Shown: positions 1 to 9,171 of the stretch, piece by piece | How positions within the stretch are numbered: the first letter of the stretch is position 1 | Layout: each line of letters starts with the position of its first letter | NCBI GenBank assembly: GCA_942492625.1 | Contig: CALOFM010000019.1 | Location: 1 to 64,000 of the forward strand | Reading direction: 5' to 3' | Length of the DNA stretch: 64,000 bases | DNA from: Thiosymbion sp942492625 | GTDB lineage: Bacteria; Pseudomonadota; Gammaproteobacteria; Chromatiales; Chromatiaceae | Program-made: the position numbers and the translations under genes | The notes under the pieces: generated by a model | The model's input: only the letters and a program-made list of their open reading frames with translations | Databases searched by the model: none | What the model was told of the DNA's origin: nothing

Positions 1-168
1 TCACTCGTCAAAATACTTACCGTTTCAAAGCTACCCGACTATCTCACAGAAGAGTCGCTCCGTTCCGTCCCGGTGAGCGGCAGGTAAGTGGTTATGCTGT
101 TGAGAGAAGAAGGATTGACCGTCATTCCACCGAATCTCGTAGAGTTAGTGTGGGACGGTCCAGAATCC

Positions 169-627
169 TCACTTCTTCTTCAACTGAAAGACATCGGCCG
201 CCAGAAAAACAACGCGTTCCTTCCCGTTATTTTGGTGCCAGTGAACGGTGTTTTTGTCCGCATATCCCATGCTGCCGGCCGGAAAGCTTTTCACCGCGCC
301 ATCGCCATAAGTGATGGTGGTCTCCCCCTCGACGACGTAAAATGCCGCAGGCCGATTCTTGTGGCTATGTACCTTGATTTGGCCCTCAGGCTCTATCGTC
401 ATTAGGCGTATCCGCAACTGCCGACCCTCCATCCCAGTGATTTCAGGTCCCAGGTCAACGACCTGCTTCTTGAGCGTCTCAAATCCTTTGTGCTCTGTTG
501 GGGCTCCCGGTGGAGGCTCCACCACGGCGCTCTCGAATGTCGTGTCCGCAGCACTCGCAATCGTCGCGCCAAAGGCTGGGGTGAAAGTCAGGATTGCCGC
601 TATAACGGTACGTTTCTCGATCAGCAT
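169..627 (-). CDS. Secreted single-domain cupin protein
   Basis: This is a 152-residue protein with an N-terminal signal peptide (Lys/Arg, then a hydrophobic stretch ending near TIASAAD) and one small beta-barrel cupin domain. Cupin motif 1 is visible as HSHKNRPAAFYVVEGE and a second motif ends in NTVHWHQNN, so histidines for a metal site are present. An in-frame ATG lies 15 bases upstream at 642. I chose the ATG at 627 because a GGAGG sits 8 bases before it, inside the codons of the longer version. The gene follows the PhnD-like gene on the same strand after about 90 bases and is probably co-transcribed with it. The substrate is unknown; cupins of this type are periplasmic binding or small-molecule enzymes. 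The family call is firm and the function is not. Confidence 0.85.
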   Translation of the reverse strand: MLIEKRTVIAAILTFTPAFGATIASAADTTFESAVVEPPPGAPTEHKGFETLKKQVVDLGPEITGMEGRQLRIRLMTIEPEGQIKVHSHKNRPAAFYVVEGETTITYGDGAVKSFPAGSMGYADKNTVHWHQNNGKERVVFLAADVFQLKKK

Positions 628-719
628 TCTCGTATCCTCCATCCGTAAATGATCTTGGTTAGGAATCGGTCGTGGATGCGGTGTGCGGCCACGCCCACGA
701 CACCGTCGCCTTCGCGTAA

Positions 720-1619
720 CTAATCCTTGAGTTCATAGAACGCAAGGCCAAGTACTGCGTCGACCGTTCTTTTGACAGGCTCATAGTCCTCCCACCGGAT
801 CTTTACCCATTTTTCGTACTTCGGATCGATCGCTTGGAGTGCAGACAAGTCCTTCTCGTGCATCTGCAGCAGCGCGGTTTGGACTTTCTCCAACACTTCC
901 GGCTTCACGAATCGCGTATTCACCGTGACGGGGAACTCCGGAACCGGGTCGTGAACCCAGATGGCGCGCAGACCGACGCCTTTGTCTTTGAACTTCTGGA
1001 AGTTTTTGTCGTTGATCCAGGCGGCGTCATAATCGCCATCCAGAACAGCTTGTGCCGCCTTGGCGTGTCCCCCGGCGAAGTCCATGGCGGCGAAACTTGC
1101 TTTGTCGATGCCCTTTTCGATCAGCATTCCGGACGGAATCAGGTTTCCGGAGGTAGAAGACGGGCTGGCACCGATGACCCGACGGCCGACAAGGTCCTCG
1201 GGACGCTGGATGTCGGAGTCGGTGCGCACGGCAATCTGTCCGACGTAGGTCGGAGAACCGCCACGGACCGCACACACCACCGGATCTATTGCCTGGTCGT
1301 GATGGCGCGCTTGGGCAATGGTGACGGGAGCAAGATACGCGAACGGAGTGTCGCCCGAGATCAATCCGCGAACCGCTGCGGTGTAGCCACCGCCCTCGCC
1401 GCTGGTGGGATAGGTCTTGAGCTCGAAGTCGTAGCCCGTCTCCTTACTAAGGTAGGCGATTAGAGGGGCGAAACGTTCTACCATCGTCTCAGGCTCGTTA
1501 ACGGGAAGCACGCCGAACTGGATGGTCTCCCCTTTGTCGGACGCCGCCGCCAAGCCATTCCCGAAGCTGCTCAGGGACAGAGCGCCGACCAAAACGAAAT
1601 AACTCAGTCTACGGCTCAT
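720..1619 (-). CDS. PhnD-like periplasmic substrate-binding protein (phosphate/phosphite/phosphonate ABC family)
   Basis: This 299-residue protein has a cleavable signal peptide (about residues 1-26, ending GLAAASD) followed by a complete type 2 periplasmic binding fold. Typical PhnD-family features are the opening strand IQFGVLPVNEPETMVERFAPLIAYL cut short here as FGVLP with the following Leu-rich helix, the YVGQIAVRTDSDI segment, and ASPSSTSGNL around residues 150-160, the usual anion-binding loop. A GGAGG lies 7 bases before the ATG. No permease or ATPase gene is adjacent, so it is either an orphan binding protein or feeds a sensor rather than a transporter. It is divergent from the TPR regulator at 1889 across 269 bases and precedes the cupin gene. 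Ligand specificity cannot be told from sequence. Confidence 0.85.
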   Translation of the reverse strand: MSRRLSYFVLVGALSLSSFGNGLAAASDKGETIQFGVLPVNEPETMVERFAPLIAYLSKETGYDFELKTYPTSGEGGGYTAAVRGLISGDTPFAYLAPVTIAQARHHDQAIDPVVCAVRGGSPTYVGQIAVRTDSDIQRPEDLVGRRVIGASPSSTSGNLIPSGMLIEKGIDKASFAAMDFAGGHAKAAQAVLDGDYDAAWINDKNFQKFKDKGVGLRAIWVHDPVPEFPVTVNTRFVKPEVLEKVQTALLQMHEKDLSALQAIDPKYEKWVKIRWEDYEPVKRTVDAVLGLAFYELKD

Positions 1620-1888
1620 GTCTATTCCTCCGCCTCATCTCAGGTTGCTTGTCGATAGGTCGGTGGGCAAACATGCACGGCCACGTGAGCAAGCCCGAAT
1701 GCGCTGGACCATGCGCTGCGAGCCCCCCATCTGCGAAGGAACGTAGCAGTCGTGCGGAGAAAGTCGTGGCGAAACTTCGGTGGTTTTCCGAATTTTTTCC
1801 GATAATTTTATGGAGGAGAGTAAAAGCAAGCGGTTGGGGGCCGGAGCGGCGGATCTGCGGAGCAGAACGAAAACCTCGGACTACAACA

Positions 1889-3658
1889 ATGCAAGAGCAA
1901 GAATTCGGTAGATCGGGCTTCAAGGTGGCGGAATGGCAGGTCGATCCGTCGACGAACCGCATGGTCTGCGAAAACGAACAGATCAGGCTGGAGCCAAAGG
2001 TAATGGCCGTGTTGGTTCACCTCGCGAGTCGGCCCAACCAGATGGTAAGCCGGCAAGAACTAGAGGCCAGCGTTTGGGCCGGCACCGTTGTCAGCTACGA
2101 TGCACTGACGGGCGCCATTCAGAAGCTGCGAAAAGCCTTCGGCGACGATTCGGCGCATCCGCGCTTCATCGAGACACTGTCGAAAAAGGGCTATAGCCTG
2201 ATTGCGCCGGTGTCCCATGCAGACACCTCAGCCCTTTTTGGCGATGACCAAACCGGAGATGAAAACAGCGGGGGCAAACATTCGGGTGCCCGTGCACTTC
2301 GCATTGCAGCGATCACAGGCGGCATTCTGATCGCCGTAGGCGTCGTTGTTTGGGTTAAGGATCGGCCGCAGACGGATGAGACGGCGGTCAAGGCAGTGGA
2401 AGCCAAGACGATCGCGGTGCTACCGTTTCGCAACCTCTCCGTCGATCCCGCGCAGGCGTATTTCGCCGAAGGGATGACCGATGATTTGATCAGTTCTCTC
2501 GCACGGTTTTCCGATTTGGATGTCATCGCCCGTGATTCCACGTTTTTCTTCAAGGATGCGTCGCTCACGGAGAATGACCTTGCCGAGGGGCTCAACGCCC
2601 GCTACCTGCTTCGGGGAAGCGTGCGGCGCGCGGACTACCAGGTTCGGATCGCCGCCGAGTTGATCGACACCGAGACGGGTAGGGCCCTGTGGGCCGATCA
2701 TTTCGACGACGACGCTTCGCGCCTGTTCGAATTACAGGACCGAATCACGCATCGAATCGTCTCTGCACTGGTCGGCCAATTGAATGTCCAGGATCGACAA
2801 GAACTTAGCCGGCCACGGACCAGAAACCTGCAGGCTTATGACTACTTTTTGTACGGTCGGCAACTCTTCTTCCAATATGCCGATGCTGAGGAAAACCGGA
2901 AGGCCCGCGATTCGTTCGACCGGGCGATCGCTCTCGATCCCGAGTTTGCTTTGGCGTACGCGATGCTCGCATGGACGCACGCGTTTGACGCCATGAACGG
3001 TTGGACCACATCGCGCGAGGAATCCCTGAAGCGTGCTCTGGACATTGCTGGCACAGCGATCGATCTCGACGGAGCGATGCCGGTTGCCTACTTCGTTCGC
3101 GGGTTAGCCTACCGTGAACTGGGGGATCGACCACACGCGCTCGTGGAGGCCGAAAAGGCCATCGACTACGATCCGAATTATGCCGGTGCGCATGTGCTTT
3201 TAGCCACGCTATTGTATTTCGATGGAAAAGCGCAGGAGGGGCTGGAGCTCATGACACGGGCAATCGCGCTCAATCCGAATCACCCCTACAACTACAGCTT
3301 CCACCTCGGTCAAGTCCACTACATTCTGGGTAACTACGAAGAGGCCGTCACTGCCTTCGAGCGGGTGCTGGAATCCAATCCGGCGTCTGAGCGTGCGCAT
3401 CTGTGGCTGTCGGCGGCCTACGCCCAGGTTGGGCGCGAAGACGATGCGGAATGGGAGGTGGAGCAGGTTCTCGCGACGAATCCAGATGTCTCCGTAGACA
3501 GCATGCGCCAGCTATACCCGTTTACCGATCCTGATGATCTTGCGCACTTGGTCGACGGGCTGCGCAAAGCTGGTCTGGCCGATAAATCTGACCGCAAAGG
3601 TGGCCAGTCTTTTCCTGCGCCTAAGGTCCGCGCTCCGCTTGAGATTGCAGACGGCTAA
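1889..3658 (+). CDS. Membrane-anchored winged-helix regulator with TolB-like and TPR domains (CadC-type topology)
   Basis: This is a 589-residue protein. Residues 1-105 form an OmpR/PhoB-type winged helix (LEPKVMAVLVHLA ... KLRKAFGDD). A single transmembrane helix follows near 135-158 (ITGGILIAVGVVVWV). Next comes a periplasmic FlgO/TolB-like domain starting KTIAVLPFRNLS and containing YFAEGMTDDLISSLARF, then about five TPR units to the C-terminus (repeats around ALDPEFALAYAMLAW and YDPNYAGAHVLLATLLYF). This is the layout of one-component transmembrane activators related to CadC. The frame is open back to 1649, but those residues are low-complexity, so I start at the ATG at 1889, where the DNA-binding domain begins. 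It is divergent from the PhnD-like gene and may regulate it (inference). Confidence 0.85.
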   Translation: MQEQEFGRSGFKVAEWQVDPSTNRMVCENEQIRLEPKVMAVLVHLASRPNQMVSRQELEASVWAGTVVSYDALTGAIQKLRKAFGDDSAHPRFIETLSKKGYSLIAPVSHADTSALFGDDQTGDENSGGKHSGARALRIAAITGGILIAVGVVVWVKDRPQTDETAVKAVEAKTIAVLPFRNLSVDPAQAYFAEGMTDDLISSLARFSDLDVIARDSTFFFKDASLTENDLAEGLNARYLLRGSVRRADYQVRIAAELIDTETGRALWADHFDDDASRLFELQDRITHRIVSALVGQLNVQDRQELSRPRTRNLQAYDYFLYGRQLFFQYADAEENRKARDSFDRAIALDPEFALAYAMLAWTHAFDAMNGWTTSREESLKRALDIAGTAIDLDGAMPVAYFVRGLAYRELGDRPHALVEAEKAIDYDPNYAGAHVLLATLLYFDGKAQEGLELMTRAIALNPNHPYNYSFHLGQVHYILGNYEEAVTAFERVLESNPASERAHLWLSAAYAQVGREDDAEWEVEQVLATNPDVSVDSMRQLYPFTDPDDLAHLVDGLRKAGLADKSDRKGGQSFPAPKVRAPLEIADG

Positions 3659-4009
3659 AAATTGCACCGCGAGCATTGGCGGCAGTTTGCGTGCGCCGCA
3701 TTTATCCCTAGTCTCGGCGTCTTCAAACGCGGCGCAGCTACCGGTGAGAGTTGCCGATCCTACCGGCAGGATTGGGCTGGGCTTCGGACACTCGTGCCGT
3801 AGACCGTGGCCGTCCGGAGTCAGCGTCTTGCCGTCGCTGGGCTGCCGATCGCAGAAGGACCAGTGTCGGTCCATTTCTGCTGAGCGACTAGCTTCATGCC
3901 TCAGCTAGAGCGCTCCCACCGAGTCGCAGGCAGTCAACGTCAGGTTCACATTTCCGAATACGCTCCCCTCCGGGGTAAACACTGCCCTCGACTATCACCA
4001 CCGCCGGTA
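3659..4009. other. Gene-free gap
   Basis: About 350 bases between the convergent regulator and S41 genes. I see no convincing coding region, no strong terminator hairpin with a T-run and no RNA gene here. Confidence 0.5.
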
Positions 4010-6565
4010 TCAGTCCAGGGGGATACGCCGCGCGGCCACAAGCTCGCCGTTCGTATACCCGCGGAAGTCCGCCACAGCGCGACGCGTCACAGGCATCATG
4101 AACGGATTCTCGCCGTCCGCGACGTCCATCGATCCGAGCGGCCGCCCATCGACGAGGACATCGAGCCTATCGAGTCCCAGGCAGTCCGCGACAACTTCCT
4201 GTCCCGCCTCGCTTACCTGGCCAAAGCGGATCGCTAGACGGCGGTTTGGGAGTTCCGCGAGCAGTTCAGTGGCGGCCGCAATGAGATCCGGATTGCCGCT
4301 AAAGAGATCGTCGCGTGTCATACGGTGGATCTGATCCGGAACCACCCCCAGATCTTCCAGCACGGTGCCGGCGCTGGCCCCGACGCGGATCGTCCGCCGC
4401 ATGGACACCCGCATGCCTGCGTTGCCGGGCAGCGGCCTATACGGCGAATCCGCCCCTGTGAAAAGCTGTCGGAGGAGATCGTGCCCCCACACATTGGCTC
4501 CGCCGGCGCCCATGTTGCCGTCCACGCCCAGGATCGGTCCGACCCCGTGATCCCGAAAGCCGGCCGCGAAGATATCGGTGGTGCTATAGCAGAGCGCGTC
4601 TGTGATCAGCAGGACCGGGCCGTGATAGCGCTGGCCGATTGCGTTGGCGGCCTGCGGGTGGGTTATCGGAAAGCCGGCGGAGTAGGCCGCACCGGTCACC
4701 AGGGACTGTTGTATCGAATCGCGCCATCGCGACAGGAACCCGGTGCGCTCCGCGAGCTGTAGATTGAGCCGGGTATTGCGCAGTTGGAACAGCGTCGGCT
4801 CGATTTTGCGGGGGGTGAGCACTTGTAGCAACTGCTCCCCCGCCGGGATCAGACCGCCGCCATTGCCGCGTACGTCGATCACCAAGCCGTCCTGCGGCAA
4901 CTGCTCGACCAGACGGATAAACTCCGCCACGAAGGTGTTGGCATTCGGCACGCTGAAGGTCCAGATGCGCACATAGCCGATCTCGCCGGCGTTGGTCGTC
5001 ACAGCGCGCGCCTCGAGAACGCCCGGCATCATGCTGGCAAGTCCCTGGTCCCGCGCGGGCGTCCTGCGCCGCGCCATCCTGCTCTCCGCAGTCAAGACGT
5101 CGGGGGCAAACAGCACCTTGCGCGCGAGGCGCACCAAGGTCTGTTCCATGTCGATGCCTTGTTCCGCGACAACGTCTGCGGTGATCTCACCGAGTCCGGC
5201 GACGCCGCTGGTATCCGGTGCAAACACGAACCAGGGCACACGCAGCTCGTGCACGCTACCGTTGGCGATGCGGTACTCGACGAGCACGAAGTCTTCGTCC
5301 GGGGGTAGGGACTGGATCAGGGGACGCACGGTCAGCGTCTCGATGCCGCGGGCCCGCCGCGCTTCCGGGTTGCTGCCCGCGAATCGATCGCCATTGAGCT
5401 CCACCGCACGATCGATGGGTATTCCATTCCAACGCAGGACCTCGACACCGGGGGCGAAAGGCGGCTCCTGGAAGCCGTTGAAGAGCCGTGTGACCAAGTA
5501 CCGGCGGGGTCCGTTGGCCTCCTGCTCTTCAAAGAAGTCCTCCACCATGAACGGGACGAACGCGATCTTGCGCGCGATCGGATCCGGGAGCAGATAGTTC
5601 GTGTGCAGGTCGCGCAGCGACAGAAAGATCGCCGCCAGCTCGTGGTGGAACCCCAGCACGTCCTCCAAGTCTCCGTCCGGCGTCTGCTCTACGCGCCGGT
5701 GGAGCAAGCGCAGGCGTTGGAGTGGCTCGACCGCGTGCATCGCCTCCTTCAGCGGCAGATGCACGTAGTTTCGTTCAAGCAGGACCTGCGCTTGCTCGAC
5801 CAGGAGGAGCCGCTCCTGCTTCGACAAACGATGCGTGGTGGCCCGGAAGCTGGGCAGGTCGACGGTCTCGGCAAGCTGCGGGCGCGTGGCTGCGGGCGCC
5901 TTGGCGAACAAGGGGATCTCGTGTGCGGACTCGGTGCGCTTTTTCGGCGCGGCGCTCTTGAGGGGCGTGAGTCTGTTCAGGGAGCGCTGGTGCGATGGAG
6001 CCGCCTTTGGTTTCGGCGTTTGGGGCGATGAGGGTCCCGGGGTCGAGCGAAGAATCTCGTCGGTACGTCGCTCGACCTCTTCCGGGTCGCCTCCCTCGCC
6101 GACCTCCTCGGACGCTTGCCTCACGGCGTCGAGGAACGACTCCATCTCGGCGACACCGGGCGAGCGGACCGGCGTCGCCATGCCGGTGTCGATATTCCAC
6201 CTTGGCCCAAACTGCTTGACGGCCTGATACATGGTATTGGCCTTCAGCCACCCGACTCCGTCGGCCCGCATCGCATAATAGAACGCGCGGTGGACTTCAT
6301 CATCGGGCTCCGTCTTCTCATCGCACGCGACATCGTGGATCACAGTGGCGCGACGATAATCGCCGACGAACGGCGGTCCTACCGTTGACCAAAGCGCCGC
6401 GGGTATCGACGCCCCATTGACGACACTCCCTTTCGGAGCGACCCACCGCTTCCCATCCGAGCCGGTGAAGGCGAAGTCCTCCAACAGCTTCATGTCGCGG
6501 TCGTCGCCGCCATGGGTTAGCCATCGGGCTACAACGTCGCCGTCGAAAGTGCCGTACTGGCTCAT
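4010..6565 (-). CDS. DUF1353-S41 peptidase fusion protein
   Basis: This is an 851-residue cytoplasmic-looking protein with no signal peptide. Residues 1 to about 120 match DUF1353 (VNGASIPAALWS, then GDYRRATVIHDVACD and a helix rich in aromatic residues), a domain best known from phages. A low-complexity Pro/Lys/Ser linker follows (about 150-235). The C-terminal half is a C-terminal-processing-type S41 peptidase: YVRIWTF near 531, IDVRGNGGG near 563-571, and the nucleophile region LITDALCYSTTDIFAAGF near 653-670. The Lys of the usual GKG motif downstream is not seen; the matching stretch reads GNMGAGGANVW, as in tricorn-like S41 members that use another base. I start at the ATG at 6565 because AGGAG lies 8 bases upstream. 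It overlaps the small gene before it by ATGA. Confidence 0.8.
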   Translation of the reverse strand: MSQYGTFDGDVVARWLTHGGDDRDMKLLEDFAFTGSDGKRWVAPKGSVVNGASIPAALWSTVGPPFVGDYRRATVIHDVACDEKTEPDDEVHRAFYYAMRADGVGWLKANTMYQAVKQFGPRWNIDTGMATPVRSPGVAEMESFLDAVRQASEEVGEGGDPEEVERRTDEILRSTPGPSSPQTPKPKAAPSHQRSLNRLTPLKSAAPKKRTESAHEIPLFAKAPAATRPQLAETVDLPSFRATTHRLSKQERLLLVEQAQVLLERNYVHLPLKEAMHAVEPLQRLRLLHRRVEQTPDGDLEDVLGFHHELAAIFLSLRDLHTNYLLPDPIARKIAFVPFMVEDFFEEQEANGPRRYLVTRLFNGFQEPPFAPGVEVLRWNGIPIDRAVELNGDRFAGSNPEARRARGIETLTVRPLIQSLPPDEDFVLVEYRIANGSVHELRVPWFVFAPDTSGVAGLGEITADVVAEQGIDMEQTLVRLARKVLFAPDVLTAESRMARRRTPARDQGLASMMPGVLEARAVTTNAGEIGYVRIWTFSVPNANTFVAEFIRLVEQLPQDGLVIDVRGNGGGLIPAGEQLLQVLTPRKIEPTLFQLRNTRLNLQLAERTGFLSRWRDSIQQSLVTGAAYSAGFPITHPQAANAIGQRYHGPVLLITDALCYSTTDIFAAGFRDHGVGPILGVDGNMGAGGANVWGHDLLRQLFTGADSPYRPLPGNAGMRVSMRRTIRVGASAGTVLEDLGVVPDQIHRMTRDDLFSGNPDLIAAATELLAELPNRRLAIRFGQVSEAGQEVVADCLGLDRLDVLVDGRPLGSMDVADGENPFMMPVTRRAVADFRGYTNGELVAARRIPLD

Positions 6566-6723
6566 GATCGCGTCTCCTGTCCATTGCTGCTCAGGTGCCG
6601 GTTGATGCGCTCGCTGCACGCGCGCGAAAGATCATCTGCCACCACGTCATAGGGGGTCTTCGGTCGGCAGGCACGACAGCGCGTGCCCGTGCCCCAACCA
6701 AAAAAACGTTGGGTGATACACAT
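6562..6723 (-). CDS. Possible small cysteine-containing protein, translationally coupled to the S41 fusion
   Basis: A 53-residue reading frame starting MCITQRFFGWGTGTRC and ending RHLSSNGQETRS, with cysteines including RCRAC. A purine-rich run of Gs lies just before the ATG, and its TGA overlaps the ATG of the downstream DUF1353-S41 gene (ATGA), a common sign of translational coupling. It has no signal peptide or membrane helix, and I recognise no family. The frame stays open further upstream to 6984, but that part is low-complexity. It could also be only a leader of the S41 message. Confidence 0.4.
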   Translation of the reverse strand: MCITQRFFGWGTGTRCRACRPKTPYDVVADDLSRACSERINRHLSSNGQETRS

Positions 6724-7272
6724 CGTTCCCCCCCGGTCCCCGTAGCATATGGGGTCGCCGCTCCGATTCGCGGCAGGCGGGTGCCGCGTCTCAGCGCCTG
6801 CGACCGAGAGCCGCCACAGAATTCCTCCTTGTAGCGACCGATCTTCCGATGTGGCGCGATCGGGGTTCCCAGAAAAAGTATGGTACAGATAGCCAGAATA
6901 TCTACCATCCGGGGTTGGACAGGAGCGTATCGAAGCATCGCTCGGCGCACCCGATAGGTCGGGCGACCCTTCGATAACGGACATTCAGACTTCCGGGGGG
7001 GCGGGATGGCAAAGGGCCATGCCCACCGCCAACCTGCCCGAGATCAATATCCGCAATCAGCGTGATGCTGCTGCAGCAGAGCCTCCCCCAATCACCGAGT
7101 TCCGGAGAATATGCTGGGGCCGCATCCAAGCTCGAAACCGGAATCCTCCCACCAGCCGTACCAGTCCCGCTTCCGCCAACAACCCCACCCCAAGACTCTC
7201 CACAAAGTCCACCGCTCTCCAGAGGTAGGCTCACAGCTCGGTAAGCTCTTGGTGTACCTCTCCAAGATGGAT
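6724..7272. other. Gene-poor stretch beside the integrase
   Basis: About 550 bases with no reading frame that looks like a protein. I searched for a tRNA that could serve as the attachment site of the neighbouring recombinase and saw none. Confidence 0.4.
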
Positions 7273-8367
7273 TTACCCGACAGACCTCAGCTCTGGCTTC
7301 TCTAAGTCCTTGTTCAGCCTGTTGATAACGTCCCTTGCCCTGGACGAAACATCCCTGCGCTCCAAGTGCGCATACCGCATCGTCGTCTTGATGTCCGTGT
7401 GCCCGAGGATTTCCTTCACCTCGTAGAGATTCATCCCGTTTTGGATCAGGCGGGAGGCGTGTGTGTGCCGCAGCGTGTGAATCGTGCAGTCGTGAAGACC
7501 AGCACGGCGAAACGCCTTACGGATTGCCCCGCTTGTGTACCCACGGCTGTCACCTGCCTTGTTCGAGAAAACGTATCCGCTCGGGTTTTCAGCGTGCCGT
7601 CGGTAGAGAACTCGAAATACCCGGTCTGTCATGTACAGCACGGATTCGTTCTGGACTTTCGGCCGCCACAACCGGATTGTCCGCTCTCGCAAGTCAATCT
7701 GATTCCACTCAAGACCGGCGATCTCGCTGTAGCGGGCACCACTGTCGAGCAGGACGACAACGATATCGTACGCATCATGCTGGTTCCGCTTCACCTCGGC
7801 CGAGCGCTGCTCGTAAGGACGAAGACCGGCTCCCTCCCGCATCGGATCAAGCTCGTTCAGCAACGCGTGCTCTTCGTCGACGGACAGATATCGAAGGCGA
7901 GCACCGGTTATCTTGATCTCAGGAAACTCGAAGTCGGAAACGCGGTACCCCATCCGCTTGGCATACTTGCATGCGCCGCGGATCAAGGTGAACGTGTGCT
8001 TCAACGTTGCAGGCGTCGTCCCTTCCTGCAGGCGATCGCGCTTCAGCCGTTCGAGGTCCTCCGATGTCAGCTCATCAAGATAACGGTTCGTCCGAAGAAG
8101 GCGGTTGAGTATTCTCGTGTGGATCGTCAGGTTCTTGTGGTTGGCAGTTCCTCTCTTGGAGACGCAGAATTGCTCCAGCGCTTCGCGAACCGTGATCCGC
8201 TCCTTCTGGCCAAGGAATTCTTGAGCATGGAGCTGACGGCGCATCTCACGCTCGATCTGCTCTGCTGCCTTCTTATCCGTCGTCTTTGAGGATTTGACGT
8301 ACGTCTTGCCTTTGAACTGGAACTGGATGTACCAGAACTTGCTTCTGCCTCGTTTCAGGATGCTCAT
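7273..8367 (-). CDS. Site-specific tyrosine recombinase (phage/island integrase)
   Basis: This is a 364-residue, full-length recombinase. The N-terminus is an Arm-type beta-sheet domain (SKFWYIQFQFKGKTYVKSS), followed by a SAM-like core-binding domain (about 60-165) and the catalytic domain. All catalytic residues can be seen: Arg in LLDSGARYSEIAGL, the beta-hairpin Lys around WRPKVQNES, His-Arg in HTLRHTHASRL, His in LGHTDIKTT and the nucleophile Tyr in MRYAHLERR. It is therefore probably active. Its 5' end and upstream DNA recur as a degenerate copy at 17861-18005, so an island boundary or a past duplication is likely. The cargo starts upstream at 8605. It is not an integron IntI, because the patch specific to that family is absent. 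Confidence 0.92.
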   Translation of the reverse strand: MSILKRGRSKFWYIQFQFKGKTYVKSSKTTDKKAAEQIEREMRRQLHAQEFLGQKERITVREALEQFCVSKRGTANHKNLTIHTRILNRLLRTNRYLDELTSEDLERLKRDRLQEGTTPATLKHTFTLIRGACKYAKRMGYRVSDFEFPEIKITGARLRYLSVDEEHALLNELDPMREGAGLRPYEQRSAEVKRNQHDAYDIVVVLLDSGARYSEIAGLEWNQIDLRERTIRLWRPKVQNESVLYMTDRVFRVLYRRHAENPSGYVFSNKAGDSRGYTSGAIRKAFRRAGLHDCTIHTLRHTHASRLIQNGMNLYEVKEILGHTDIKTTMRYAHLERRDVSSRARDVINRLNKDLEKPELRSVG

Positions 8368-8440
8368 GTTACGCTGCTCTTTGCCGATTCCTTGGGGGGG
8401 ACCATCCCTGGAAACAGGCGAGAGGACAACGGTTCAGGCC
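8297..8440 (-). repeat. Integrase 5' end and upstream region, copy 1 of a long imperfect repeat
   Basis: This stretch covers the first roughly 24 codons of the integrase and about 70 bases upstream. It aligns with 17861-18005 in the same orientation: GACGTACGTC, CTGGATGTACCAGAACTTGC, CGTTTCAGGA and CCATCCCTGGAAACA are shared. The second copy has lost the reading frame. Confidence 0.75.
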
Positions 8441-8604
8441 GGAATTTGAGCTAGCGGGTTCGAGCGAAGGGGTGCAATCTCTTGCGGCGTATCGTATCCG
8501 GAAAATTTCCGCTTGGATGGGAAACGGCTGAACCGGCGTCCGGAGTAGCAGTCCGGCTAAATTGCCGCCGTCGAACAGCAGATGAGTAACCACCTGCGAG
8601 AGCA

Positions 8605-9171
8605 ATGCGAATCTTTCTGACAGGTGTCGGTTGCGTCGGTAAGACGACTGTGGGAAGAGAATTGGCGGAGCTTCTTGGCCTGGCGTTCTTCGACCTCGAC
8701 GAGGAGGTGGAAGCGTTTTTCGGAACGAGCATAGAGCGGCTTCAGAACAGTTTTCTCACGATCCATTCCTTTCGTGACAAAGCAGCCGAAGCTTTGGTGC
8801 ACTTGCTGGCTAGACCAGAAAGCCAACAGAGCGTCATCGCCCTGCCTCCGAGCGGCCTGATGGGCGGTTATCTGCGAGTGATTAAGAGGTCCAGCGGTAT
8901 CACCGTCGCACTAACCGACAAGCCGGAAAACATCTTGCGTAGAATCACGTTCTACGATCGTGACTCGAGGCTGATCAAGAAGGATCTGACAGCTGAGGAA
9001 AAGCGCCAGTATCTAAAGGAGATAAAAAAAGACATCACTTACTTCAAGAAGACCTACGAGCGGGCAAATCTACAGGTTGATATCTCGGGTCTGGGTCCTG
9101 GCGACGCTGCCCGCCGTCTCAGACGGGAGTTAGAAGCGTTTGCAACGTCAGGGAGCAAATCGGGTGTTTGA
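8605..9171 (+). CDS. Shikimate kinase-like P-loop protein (atypical)
   Basis: This 188-residue protein has a Walker A motif at residues 7-15 (GVGCVGKTT) and the shikimate-kinase pattern downstream: TVGRELAELL, FFDLDEEVEAFFGTSIERL and an FRDKAAEAL helix. In true AroK proteins the last element is GE-x-FR; here the GE is replaced by IH. The Arg-rich lid region appears modified (KKDLTAEEKRQYLKEIKKD). It is encoded divergently from the integrase across about 240 bases, away from any aro genes. It is therefore more likely a specialised or island-borne kinase relative than the housekeeping enzyme. A cytoplasmic role is expected. The fold call is good; the substrate is unknown. Confidence 0.7.
   Translation: MRIFLTGVGCVGKTTVGRELAELLGLAFFDLDEEVEAFFGTSIERLQNSFLTIHSFRDKAAEALVHLLARPESQQSVIALPPSGLMGGYLRVIKRSSGITVALTDKPENILRRITFYDRDSRLIKKDLTAEEKRQYLKEIKKDITYFKKTYERANLQVDISGLGPGDAARRLRRELEAFATSGSKSGV

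Noticed and set aside
7273..8367. Integrase considered as an integron IntI for the attC-like sites
   Set aside because: It has an Arm-type N-terminal domain of phage/island integrases and no IntI-specific insert, and it is about 17 kb away.
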